Of a stretch of DNA of 30,302 nucleotides, positions 9,401 through 15,827 are shown piece by piece. Position numbers and translations under genes: made by a program. The first letter of the stretch is position 1, and each line of letters starts with the position of its first letter. The notes under the pieces are model-generated. The model was not told where the DNA came from, searched no databases, and was given only the letters and a program-made list of their open reading frames with translations. Origin of the DNA: Candidatus Doudnabacteria bacterium (GTDB lineage Bacteria > Patescibacteriota > Doudnabacteria > UBA920 > O2-02-FULL-48-8); assembly GCA_016198045.1 (NCBI GenBank), contig JACQJI010000027.1, forward strand, positions 1-30,302. The letters are read 5' to 3'.

Positions 9401-10280
9401 AGCCAGAGAACCCAAGGGTCAAGCGGCAATGGCGGAAATAGACGGATTTGTGACCTCGATCAAAACTTCACCCAAGGAGTCAATCCTTCGAATTGAAGCC
9501 AAAGAGACTGCTAAGGATGAATATTTGCTGAATACCCAGGTGCCAAAACTGCAGCTGAAGGACGGGGAGAAAGTCGATGCCGGCGATCCGCTGTTTGCCG
9601 ACAAAAAAGGCAACACTGTGAAGGCCAAAGCCTCCGGGGTGGTCAAAATTGATGGCGAGAAATTGTTCATAATCAGGGAGTCGGAAAATTTCAAGGAATA
9701 TGCGGTTCCGGCTGGCTTAGGCATTATCGTCAAGGAAGGTGATTTAGTTAACAAAGGCCAGCCTCTGACTGAAGGCAACTTAAATCTCCACCAACTGTTT
9801 CATTTGAAGGGCATCGGAGTCTGCCAGGACTACATCATTAAGGAAGTCCAGCAAATTTACGCCTCACAGGGCCAGAACGTCAATGAAAAGCATATCGAAA
9901 TAATCGTCCGGCAAATGTTTTCCAAAGTGCGGGTGACTGATTCGGGCGATACCGACCTGACAGTCGGCGATATTCTGGATAAAGCCAAGGTGCCAGTGGC
10001 TGATGCTAAGCTTAGTGCTAAGGGACAAACGGCTGACGCCGAGCAGTTGCTGATGGGCATTACCAAATCCTCCCTAAATACCGAGTCATTTTTGGCCGCG
10101 GCGTCTTTTCAGGAAACCACCCGGGTCCTAATTGAAGCCGCCATTACGGCCAAGACTGATTATTTGCGGGGCTTGAAAGAAAACGTGATTATCGGTAAGC
10201 TGATTCCAGCAGGAACTGGTTACCGGCCCGAAGCTTTAAGCGAGAAGGAAGCGGCCGAGCTGGCAGACAATAGCTTATGA
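6414..10280 (+). CDS. rpoC: DNA-directed RNA polymerase subunit beta prime
   Basis: Catalytic beta prime subunit, 1288 residues. Seen: LASPADILNWSYGEVTKPETI at the N terminus; zinc-site 1 cysteines in CYCGK and CDKCG; FRQNLLGKRVDYSGRSVIV; the catalytic loop NADFDGDQMAVH at about 7983-8018, which holds the three Mg-binding aspartates; the trigger-loop/bridge region with MAGMKGLVTNPAGEV and ISTHGSRKGMTDTALRTADAGY; zinc-site 2 cysteines in CTLNRGVCAKCYG together with an earlier Cys in ALDCSVV; QAIGEPGTQLTMRTFHTGG. The ATG at 6414 fits family N termini, but the AT-rich 27-nt gap after rpoB shows no Shine-Dalgarno sequence. The TGA stop overlaps the next ATG (ATGA), so the downstream gene is probably in the same operon. 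Confidence 0.98.
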   Translation: MLQATEEFKAVRLKLASPADILNWSYGEVTKPETINYRTQRPEKDGLFDEKIFGPIKDWECYCGKYKRIRYKGIICDKCGVEVTRSSVRRERMGHIKLSSPVTHIWFLRGVPSRIGLILDLSVQELEKVVYFASYIITSVDEESRAAVLEQIEREFKSKKKEIESRFEALISQARNSASGGKEATEDAEVVRLKDMVTRELEHLESIRELARSELKSIKKYQIISELEYRDLSLKYGPVFQASIGAAAIKQLLEEVDLDKLFSQLREDTAASEGVNKRKLVRRLKLVKSMIKSGIRPEWMIIGNLPVIPPDLRPMVQLDGGRFAASDLNDLYRRVINRNNRLKKLLEIGAPEVITRNEKRMLQEAVDALIDNSIRHGKEVTASTGQKRKLRSLADMLKGKQGRFRQNLLGKRVDYSGRSVIVGGPNLKLHQCGLPKKMALELFKPFVISKLIQREYAHNVRSANRLIEQGVTSVYDILEEVTKEHYVLLNRAPTLHRLGFQAFLPVLIEGKAIQVHPLVCPAFNADFDGDQMAVHVSLTAAAQEEAKNIMLSSKNLLKPASGEPIMGPNQDMVLGCYWLTKIKPKELGEGKVFGSIDEAILAYRSKVVTLKAKVKVRLGENWGKKGLVETCVGRILFNEILPAEMRFLNEVMDKKRLQQAVAVCYRDHGIERTAVLLDDIKRLGFHYVTTSGISWGMDDLRVPSIKAELLKKADEEVLKTFEQYQQGLLTASERYNRVIEIWAEVRDKITEAITSTLDEYGTVYQMVNSGARGSVSQIAQMAGMKGLVTNPAGEVIELPARDSFKEGLNILEYFISTHGSRKGMTDTALRTADAGYLTRRLVDVAQDIVVNALDCSVVTGRRITRASSESLGRPLARRIFGRVVVGDVKDPAGKVMAKAGSYIDDATAELIDKAGVAEVEVRTVLRCTLNRGVCAKCYGFDLGFNRPVEQGSAVGIVAAQAIGEPGTQLTMRTFHTGGVAGLDITQGLPRVEELLEAREPKGQAAMAEIDGFVTSIKTSPKESILRIEAKETAKDEYLLNTQVPKLQLKDGEKVDAGDPLFADKKGNTVKAKASGVVKIDGEKLFIIRESENFKEYAVPAGLGIIVKEGDLVNKGQPLTEGNLNLHQLFHLKGIGVCQDYIIKEVQQIYASQGQNVNEKHIEIIVRQMFSKVRVTDSGDTDLTVGDILDKAKVPVADAKLSAKGQTADAEQLLMGITKSSLNTESFLAAASFQETTRVLIEAAITAKTDYLRGLKENVIIGKLIPAGTGYRPEALSEKEAAELADNSL

Positions 10281-10786
10281 AAATTTGGCTGAAACTGCTA
10301 ATATTGGTAGCGGTGCTGGGGGTAGTATTTGTCTTGCTCGACGGCAGACCAGTCAAAGTCACTGATTTTCATTCTTGCGTCAACGCTGGCTATCCGGTGG
10401 CTGAGTCTTTTCCTAGGCAGTGCACCGGACCTGACGGCCAGACTTTTACCGAAGAGGTCAGTGAGGAGCCCGAGGTTGTGGTGGAGACCCCGACTAGAGG
10501 AGCATTGGCCGCAAGCCCGCTTAATATCAAAGGCAAAGCGCGCGGCACTTGGTTTTTTGAAGCTAATCTGCCCGTGACTCTGAAAGACCAAAACGGAAAA
10601 ATCTTGGCGCAAAAAGGATTTCAAGCCAAGGGCGAGTGGATGACTGAGGATTATGTCGAGTTTGAAGACAGCCTGACTTTCAGCGCCCCGACCACGGAGT
10701 TTGGGGTGCTAGTAATAGAAAACGACAACCCTTCGGGTTTGCCGGAGAACGAAAAATCATTCGCCGTGCCAGTGAGATTTAGATAA
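10277..10786 (+). CDS. Membrane-anchored Gmad2 (immunoglobulin-like) domain protein
   Basis: A 169-residue protein with a hydrophobic N-terminal helix (residues 4-21) that should act as signal anchor, then an extracytoplasmic region. Residues about 30-55 carry the two-cysteine segment DFHSCVNAGYPVAES followed by PRQCTGPDGQTF. I recall this kind of segment from small exported CPR proteins. Residues about 80-169 look like a Gmad2 beta-sandwich: SPLNIKGKARGTWFFE, then a strand-rich tail with VLVIENDNPSGLPEN. Role unknown; Gmad2 domains are found on surface or envelope proteins. It overlaps the rpoC stop by 4 bp. An exported protein coupled to RNA polymerase genes is odd and may only reflect gene packing. 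Confidence 0.7.
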   Translation: MKIWLKLLILVAVLGVVFVLLDGRPVKVTDFHSCVNAGYPVAESFPRQCTGPDGQTFTEEVSEEPEVVVETPTRGALAASPLNIKGKARGTWFFEANLPVTLKDQNGKILAQKGFQAKGEWMTEDYVEFEDSLTFSAPTTEFGVLVIENDNPSGLPENEKSFAVPVRFR

Positions 10787-10793
10787 TTGGATA

Positions 10794-10833
10794 TTGACAA
10801 TAATATACAAAACATATACAATTACTGTATATG
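10794..10833 (+). promoter_or_regulatory. Promoter and palindromic operator of the toxin-antitoxin pair
   Basis: Perfect -35 TTGACA (10794-10799), 17-nt spacer, -10 TACAAT (10817-10822), then 8 nt to the ATG at 10831, so the mRNA is probably leaderless. A perfect 7-bp inverted repeat CATATAC / GTATATG (10813-10819 and 10827-10833) covers the -10 and the start codon, and ATATACAA is repeated directly at 10803-10810 and 10814-10821. This is what an autoregulating ribbon-helix-helix antitoxin would bind. Confidence 0.7.
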
Positions 10834-11082
10834 AAAAGCCAAACATTTAATATCGCCTTACCTCGAGAACTGGTTAAGAAGATAGACCAAGCGGCCCGAA
10901 AAGAATATCGCAATAGAAGCGAGCTCATTCGTGAGTCTGTTCGAATTTATCTTCAAGATATGGAAGAATGGGAAGAGATATTTAGTTATGGTAAAAAACA
11001 AGCTAAAAAGGTGGGGATAAAAACTGAACGGGATATTGACCGCATAGTCAGCGAATTCAGGCATGGCAAGAGTCGTTCTTGA
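10831..11082 (+). CDS. Ribbon-helix-helix (CopG-type) antitoxin
   Basis: 83-residue DNA-binding antitoxin. The first 45 residues form a CopG/MetJ/Arc ribbon-helix-helix: the strand TFNIALPRELVKKIDQ, then helix A and helix B around EYRNRSELIRESVRIYL. The remainder is charged, with FSYGKKQAKKVGIKTERDIDRIV, the toxin-neutralising tail seen with COG1569-type PIN toxins. The stop is 20 bp inside the PIN gene, a typical antitoxin-toxin overlap. The start codon sits only 8 nt after a -10 box and there is no Shine-Dalgarno sequence, so translation is probably leaderless. Autorepression through the adjacent palindrome is inferred. Confidence 0.85.
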   Translation: MKSQTFNIALPRELVKKIDQAARKEYRNRSELIRESVRIYLQDMEEWEEIFSYGKKQAKKVGIKTERDIDRIVSEFRHGKSRS

Positions 11083-11476
11083 CACCAATGTCCTAGCGTC
11101 AGCATTGGGACGTGGCGGAATACCTGGGGCAGTATTTAAACTGGCCATTATCAAGCAAATTACTGCCGTGACTTCGCTTTTTTTGTTGGCCGAGCTGTCT
11201 GAAGTGCTGGCCAAAAAGTTTGATTTTGCCAGTGATAAAATTAACCTTATTGAGAAAAAACTCAAGAAAAAATTTATTTTAGTGAACCCAAGGCGCGTTG
11301 TCGAAGTTTTACCGGATAATAATCCTGACAATCGCGTATTAGAAGCCGCTTTGGAAGGTAATTGCGATTATATTGTTACCGGCGACAAGCAGTTGTTACA
11401 ATTGGTATCATGGGAGGGTATACGGATTTTAACTGGCAGGGATTTTTATGAACAATATTTGGGAAGAAATAGTTGA
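11063..11476 (+). CDS. PIN-domain toxin (COG1569-type ribonuclease)
   Basis: 137-residue PIN-domain protein expected to be a metal-dependent RNase toxin neutralised by the upstream antitoxin. Seen: VVLDTNVLASAL with Asp7; AELSEVL with Glu44; NPDNRVLEAAL with Asp89; and DYIVTGDKQLL with Asp108. All four acidic positions of the PIN active site are present, so nothing suggests inactivation. The ATG at 11063 lies within the antitoxin gene, 20 bp before its stop. A rho-independent terminator begins right after the stop, making this a self-contained two-gene module. The RNA target cannot be predicted. Confidence 0.85.
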   Translation: MARVVLDTNVLASALGRGGIPGAVFKLAIIKQITAVTSLFLLAELSEVLAKKFDFASDKINLIEKKLKKKFILVNPRRVVEVLPDNNPDNRVLEAALEGNCDYIVTGDKQLLQLVSWEGIRILTGRDFYEQYLGRNS

Positions 11477-11481
11477 TTTTT

Positions 11482-11506
11482 AAAAAGAGCCGCAAGGCTC
11501 TTTTTT
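11482..11506 (+). terminator. Rho-independent terminator of the toxin-antitoxin operon
   Basis: Perfect 10-bp stem AAAAAGAGCC / GGCTCTTTTT with loop GCAA, ending in a run of T, six bases after the PIN stop codon. Confidence 0.85.
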
Positions 11507-11524
11507 GATGGAGCAGGACTGATC

Positions 11525-11640
11525 AGGTGCCTGCCCGCCGACCTGTCTGCCGAAGCCTCTGAACCTCCAAAGTCTTGACGAAGGAGGTTGGCGAAGGCAG
11601 AAGCCTCGGCGCAGGCGAGGTGGAAAACTGCAAAGACTTT
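11525..11640. repeat. Intergenic imperfect palindromic repeat patch
   Basis: A GC-rich patch in an otherwise AT-rich gap. GTCTGCC (11545-11551) and AACCTCC (11562-11568) are matched in inverted order by GGAGGTT (11583-11589) and GGCAGA (11596-11601). Flanking words CCTGCCCGCC and GCCTCGGCGCAGGCGAGG look like dispersed repeat modules of the kind found between CPR genes. AAAGTCTT near 11569 also pairs with AAGACTTT near 11633. No gene is visible; the 11477-11682 gap holds only this and the terminator. Confidence 0.5.
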
Positions 11641-11682
11641 AGTTAGCCAGATTTACTCTGCTCTGGTTAATTATAATCATAA

Positions 11683-13689
11683 CTATTCCTTACGAGCTAC
11701 TGTAAATTCTGCATCTTTAGAATAACTCGGTAAATCAAACAATTTATACCCTCTAAGAACTTTTTCAGGAGTTTCGCCGTAATAACCTTGGGTTTTAGAT
11801 GCAGTAACAACTAGGCTTCCCTTTGGCATTTTGTTTCTCAAAAAATCACCTTCTTCGAAATTGAAATCTGTAATTAAACCTGGCCTAATATCTCTAACTT
11901 TTGGAGTGTCATATATTGCTCTAGGATCACCATAATTGGGAAAAGGTAGACCTATATAATCAAACATTACAGTCTCTGGGCCTTGTCCAAAGTCAATGTC
12001 TATTGCAAGAGAGTCACCAACTTTCTTATTTGCTGCTAACTGTTCAATTGGTCTATTTAAAATTTTGGCAATCTTTTCCACTTCTAATTTCCATTTATCA
12101 TATTCCGATTCAGGGACATGTTCATATTTTACGCCTGGTTCTGCATAACCGATTGAAACAATGTATCGAGAACCTAGAAGCAAAGCTGTTGCAATCGCTC
12201 TTGGGTCTCGTGATAAAACGGAAGGATTGTTTTGCACTGTTTCGGTATCCTTTAATTCAGGATGATCATTCAAAATTGATATTACAAACGCTTCATAACG
12301 GACACTGTCATATTCTGGCATTCTTTCCCGGTGAGTCATCATTCTAAGAATCGCTACTTTATCTGGACTTAAACTAGCTTCTACGTTTCCTTCCAATTTT
12401 TCAATCACTGCATCAAATTCAGTTGGCTCGTATTTTGGTTCAGGATTCTTTAGATATTCTTGATCTGTTGAAGAGAACTGCTGAATTGCTGCCGTAAATT
12501 CAGGAGTTCTGCGTTTTTCTGCATCTCTATCTATAATTTCATCATAAGGTTCGTAAGTTCTAGTTTGAATGCGATCAGAATGGCCTGCTCGTTTAGAATA
12601 TCCCAAAGTCTCTCCAGCCCACACTCTGAAGCCCGGATAATCTTTAAATTCGTCAATCAAGGCTTTTGTTTCTTCGCTTTTTACTTCCACTAACCTCATT
12701 AAGTTAACCGATTTTTTTACTCCCTGTGCCTCTCTGGCAAGTTGCAATAGTACCCCCATTTGAGCTTTCTCGGCACTTTGATCCGAATCTTGAAGAGCAT
12801 ACCACCAATCTTGAATGTGAGGGCCTAATTTCCTCGCAGCTACATCATCTTTGAATGCTTGATCTACTTCACGCATACGAGCTGAAAATTGTTCGTCAGT
12901 GATATGAATACCGCTCCAGATAAAAAGTTCATAACGCATCTTCCAAGCTGCTCCAGCTAAGGTTCTCATTGCAAGATTGCGTTCATGATTACGGACTGTT
13001 TTTTCCCGTAACCGTTCGCTTATAGGCTCTGTTTCCATTTGTCGATAAAATTCAATCGGTGGTCTTGCGGTTCCTGGAGCATTAGGAAAAGAAAATAAAG
13101 ATTTATATCCTTGAAGTTTTCTAAAATCACGGGAGCGTCTTTTCAACTTTAAAATTGAGAGTGCGGATTTATCTCCTGGAACAATTCCGATTTCTTGGTA
13201 CTCATCAGACGCACTTACGGCTCTACTACGATAACCCATATCTTCAACTTCTTGAACTTTTGTATGACTGGTAATAAAAACATAATTTCTCCCCTTGATT
13301 CTTCCAACATTTTGAGCAAATGGAGCGTCTTCTGTATGATCAATGATCCTATCAGCGTGCTCATCTGTAATAGGGAGATTAATATCTGAATCGGCCTCTT
13401 CATCCTTTAATCGGACAACTCCTGACCAAATATAATCTAGGCCCGCAGATGCAGCTAGAATTAAATCCCTTTCAGGAATATCGGGATTTCGTTTTTTAAT
13501 TTCTTCCCACAATGGGCCCGAAGGCTGTCTAACTTCTACAGCTCTCAATAAATGTTCTTCGTATTCTTTTCTTTCAGCTTGGCTTCGAGCAAATCGTTCT
13601 CTTGGATTTCTATGCTCACGACCTCCAAATTCGTAATCATCTCCCCACATAGGTTTAAAATTTGAGATATATTGCTTAAATTGTATCAA
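11683..13689 (-). CDS. Large AT-rich orphan protein of unknown function
   Basis: I do not recognise this 668-residue protein. It has no signal peptide and no membrane segment, and is hydrophilic throughout, with many charged helices in the first 450 residues and a more strand-like end. That end includes ALLLGSRYIVSIGYAEPGV, DSLAIDIDFGQGPETV and KGSLVVTASKTQGYYGETP, the last reminiscent of small RNA- or ligand-binding beta folds, though I cannot assign one. No nuclease, helicase, kinase or protease motif is apparent. Its DNA is clearly richer in A+T than rpoBC or valS, suggesting transfer. The proposed TTG start is 19 bp after the valS stop and has AAAGGA 4 nt upstream; an ATG at 13650 (residue 14) is the alternative. 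The position suggests read-through from valS. There is no convincing terminator after it. Confidence 0.7.
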   Translation of the reverse strand: MIQFKQYISNFKPMWGDDYEFGGREHRNPRERFARSQAERKEYEEHLLRAVEVRQPSGPLWEEIKKRNPDIPERDLILAASAGLDYIWSGVVRLKDEEADSDINLPITDEHADRIIDHTEDAPFAQNVGRIKGRNYVFITSHTKVQEVEDMGYRSRAVSASDEYQEIGIVPGDKSALSILKLKRRSRDFRKLQGYKSLFSFPNAPGTARPPIEFYRQMETEPISERLREKTVRNHERNLAMRTLAGAAWKMRYELFIWSGIHITDEQFSARMREVDQAFKDDVAARKLGPHIQDWWYALQDSDQSAEKAQMGVLLQLAREAQGVKKSVNLMRLVEVKSEETKALIDEFKDYPGFRVWAGETLGYSKRAGHSDRIQTRTYEPYDEIIDRDAEKRRTPEFTAAIQQFSSTDQEYLKNPEPKYEPTEFDAVIEKLEGNVEASLSPDKVAILRMMTHRERMPEYDSVRYEAFVISILNDHPELKDTETVQNNPSVLSRDPRAIATALLLGSRYIVSIGYAEPGVKYEHVPESEYDKWKLEVEKIAKILNRPIEQLAANKKVGDSLAIDIDFGQGPETVMFDYIGLPFPNYGDPRAIYDTPKVRDIRPGLITDFNFEEGDFLRNKMPKGSLVVTASKTQGYYGETPEKVLRGYKLFDLPSYSKDAEFTVARKE

Positions 13690-13707
13690 AAAATCCTTTA
13701 TTGTGCA

Positions 13708-15825
13708 CTATTTCCTTTTTCCTTTGGTTGGCCAAGATTGGATCATCAGAAGATCTTTATGAGTAAGCTGCCAGATGGCTTCGGTGACGAATGGCATGAA
13801 GGGATGCAGGAGTTTGAGTTGGGTTTCGAGCATGGTAGTAAGCATCAACTGCGCGGAAGCGCGTTTTTTTGGATCCGCAAGTTTGGGTTTAGATTCTTCA
13901 ATGATTTTGTCGGCAAACGTGTGCCAGAAATAGTGATAAAGATCTTCGGCCGCATGCGCAAAGTCAAATTTTTCTAGTTTTTTGGTGATTTCGGATGTGA
14001 ATTTGTCGAGGTCTCTTAGGATTTTTTTGTCCTCAGAGGTCATAACCACCTCTCCCCCAGCCCCTCTCCTGGAAGGAGAGGGGAGATCTATAATGTTTTG
14101 CAAAACAAAGCGAGCCGCATTCCAAACCTTATTGGCGAAGTTGCGATAGCCGCGGACTTTGTCTTCCGAAAGCGGCAAATCATTGCCCGGAAGATTGCCA
14201 ACAATCAGTCCCATGCGTAAAGCATCCGTGCCGTAAGTATCAATAATTCCCAAAGGGTCAATGACATTGCCCTTGGTCTTGCTCATTTTTTGCCGATCCT
14301 TGTCGCGGATTAGGCCGTGGAGGTAAACAGTGCGAAACGGAATGTCGTCCAAAAGGAACTCGCTCATCAGAATCATACGCGCGACCCAGAAGAACAAAAT
14401 ATCATAGCCGGTTTCCAGCACGTCTGTCGGGTGAAAGGTCTTGAGGTCAGTAGTTTCTTGCGGCCAGCCTAAAGTTGAGAACGTCCAAAGCCCAGAAGAA
14501 AACCAGGTATCGAGAGTATCAGGGTCTTGGACCCATCCGGGTTCAGCAGGTGGCTTGGTGTCGCAAAAGGTTTTTCCATCTTTGTACCAAACCGGAATTT
14601 GATGGCCATACCAGATTTGGCGACTAATGCACCAGTCGCGCAAATTATCAATCCAGTGGAAATAGATTTTTTCAAACCGCTTGGGAATAATTTTAATTTT
14701 TCCTGATTTTACGGTCTTAAGCATCGGCTCTTTGAGTGTTGTGACATCCACAAACCATTGCTCCTTAATCTGTGGCTCGATTAAACCGCCACCGCGCGAA
14801 TTAGTGGCGACTCGGTGCGAGTAGCTTTCGTCAATTTTTTCGAGCAGTCCTTTTGCTTTCAGCTTCTCGACGATTAGTGGCCGAGCTTTTTTGATGTGCT
14901 GGTTAGCAAATTCGCCGGCGATTGGCAAAAGCACCCCGCGGTCATCAATGATCTGCTCAAAATCCAAATTATGCCGCTGCGCGATTTCAAAGTCAGCCGC
15001 ATCGTGCCAGGGAGTAATGGTCATTACTCCGGTTCCAAATTCTGGATCTACCGTTTCGTCTTTTATCACAGTGGCCGTGACTTTCCCGTTGATCCATTCG
15101 ACTTCTAACTTTTGTCCGTGTTTATAGTTCTTGTATCTTTTATCCTTTGGATGCATTACCACGTATTTGTCGCCAAACTTAGTTTCCGGTCTGGCCGTGC
15201 CAATAACAAACGGCCCGTACCGCAAATAGTAAAACGAAGCAGTTTCGTCTTTCCATTCCACTTCGTCATCGGAAACAGTGGTTTTGAGTTTGGAATCCCA
15301 ATTCACTATTCGTTTGCCGCGGTATATGAGGCCGGCGTCATACATTTTTTTAAAGGCAGTACGGACAGCCAAACTTCGTTGTTCATCCAAAGTAAAAGCT
15401 TCCCGACTCCAATCACAGGACGCGCCCATCCGTCGGATCTGCCTGACTATGTTGTCATGCTTGGTTTGAGCGTAAACTTCCACGCGCTTTAAGAACTCTT
15501 CCCGACCCAGGTTAAAACGGGTTTTGCCTTCTTGTTTGTAAAGATCAGCTTCGATTTTTGACTGGGTAGCGATGGCGGCGTGGTCGGTGCCGGGAAGCCA
15601 CAAGGTTTTGCGCCCGCGCATCCGTCCAAAGCGGATCATGATGTCCTGCAAAGTCAAAAACAAAGCATGCCCCACATGCAAATCACCTGTGACATTTGGC
15701 GGGGGCATCATGATGGTAAACGGCTTGCCTGTGAGGTTATCTGGATTAAAATATCCCGACGATTCCCACAATTTATACACATTGGGTTCTTGAGATTGAT
15801 CGTAAGTTTTAGGAATGCCTTGCAT
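13708..15825 (-). CDS. valS: Valine--tRNA ligase, short form
   Basis: Class I aminoacyl-tRNA synthetase charging tRNA-Val. Seen: PPPNVTGDLHVGHAL with the HIGH-type HVGH at residues 50-53; the CP1 editing domain with GTARPETKFGD, FGTGVMTITPWHDAADFE; the DWCISRQIWYGHQIPVWY core; TWFSSGLWTFSTLGWP; and KMSKTKGNVIDP as the second catalytic signature. At 705 residues it is much shorter than the usual 850-950. The anticodon-binding helices are present but the C-terminal coiled-coil arm is missing. In the linker after VWNAARFVLQNIID there is an extra LPSPSRRGAGGEV encoded by a dispersed palindrome. The gene starts 2 nt after the GGDEF gene stop, so the two are probably cotranscribed. Confidence 0.95.
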   Translation of the reverse strand: MQGIPKTYDQSQEPNVYKLWESSGYFNPDNLTGKPFTIMMPPPNVTGDLHVGHALFLTLQDIMIRFGRMRGRKTLWLPGTDHAAIATQSKIEADLYKQEGKTRFNLGREEFLKRVEVYAQTKHDNIVRQIRRMGASCDWSREAFTLDEQRSLAVRTAFKKMYDAGLIYRGKRIVNWDSKLKTTVSDDEVEWKDETASFYYLRYGPFVIGTARPETKFGDKYVVMHPKDKRYKNYKHGQKLEVEWINGKVTATVIKDETVDPEFGTGVMTITPWHDAADFEIAQRHNLDFEQIIDDRGVLLPIAGEFANQHIKKARPLIVEKLKAKGLLEKIDESYSHRVATNSRGGGLIEPQIKEQWFVDVTTLKEPMLKTVKSGKIKIIPKRFEKIYFHWIDNLRDWCISRQIWYGHQIPVWYKDGKTFCDTKPPAEPGWVQDPDTLDTWFSSGLWTFSTLGWPQETTDLKTFHPTDVLETGYDILFFWVARMILMSEFLLDDIPFRTVYLHGLIRDKDRQKMSKTKGNVIDPLGIIDTYGTDALRMGLIVGNLPGNDLPLSEDKVRGYRNFANKVWNAARFVLQNIIDLPSPSRRGAGGEVVMTSEDKKILRDLDKFTSEITKKLEKFDFAHAAEDLYHYFWHTFADKIIEESKPKLADPKKRASAQLMLTTMLETQLKLLHPFMPFVTEAIWQLTHKDLLMIQSWPTKGKRK
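14051..14083. repeat. Dispersed palindromic repeat inserted in frame in valS
   Basis: CCCCTCTCCT (14061-14070), 3-nt loop GGA, AGGAGAGGGG (14074-14083): a perfect 10-bp hairpin preceded by TCTCCCCCAG. On the valS strand it is read as part of LPSPSRRGAGGEV, residues absent from ordinary ValRS. The word matches the widely dispersed SPSRRG-type bacterial repeats that occasionally fall in coding linkers. Confidence 0.75.
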
Positions 15826-15827
15826 GG

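Noticed and set aside
17..10280. Possible TGA recoding to glycine, as in some CPR lineages
   Set aside because: tsaB, rpoC and other genes end in TGA exactly where family proteins end and the next gene begins, so the standard bacterial code fits.
11641..11682. Terminator for the 668-residue orphan gene (CCAGA/TCTGG hairpin)
   Set aside because: The stem is short with a 10-nt loop and no T-run follows on the minus strand.
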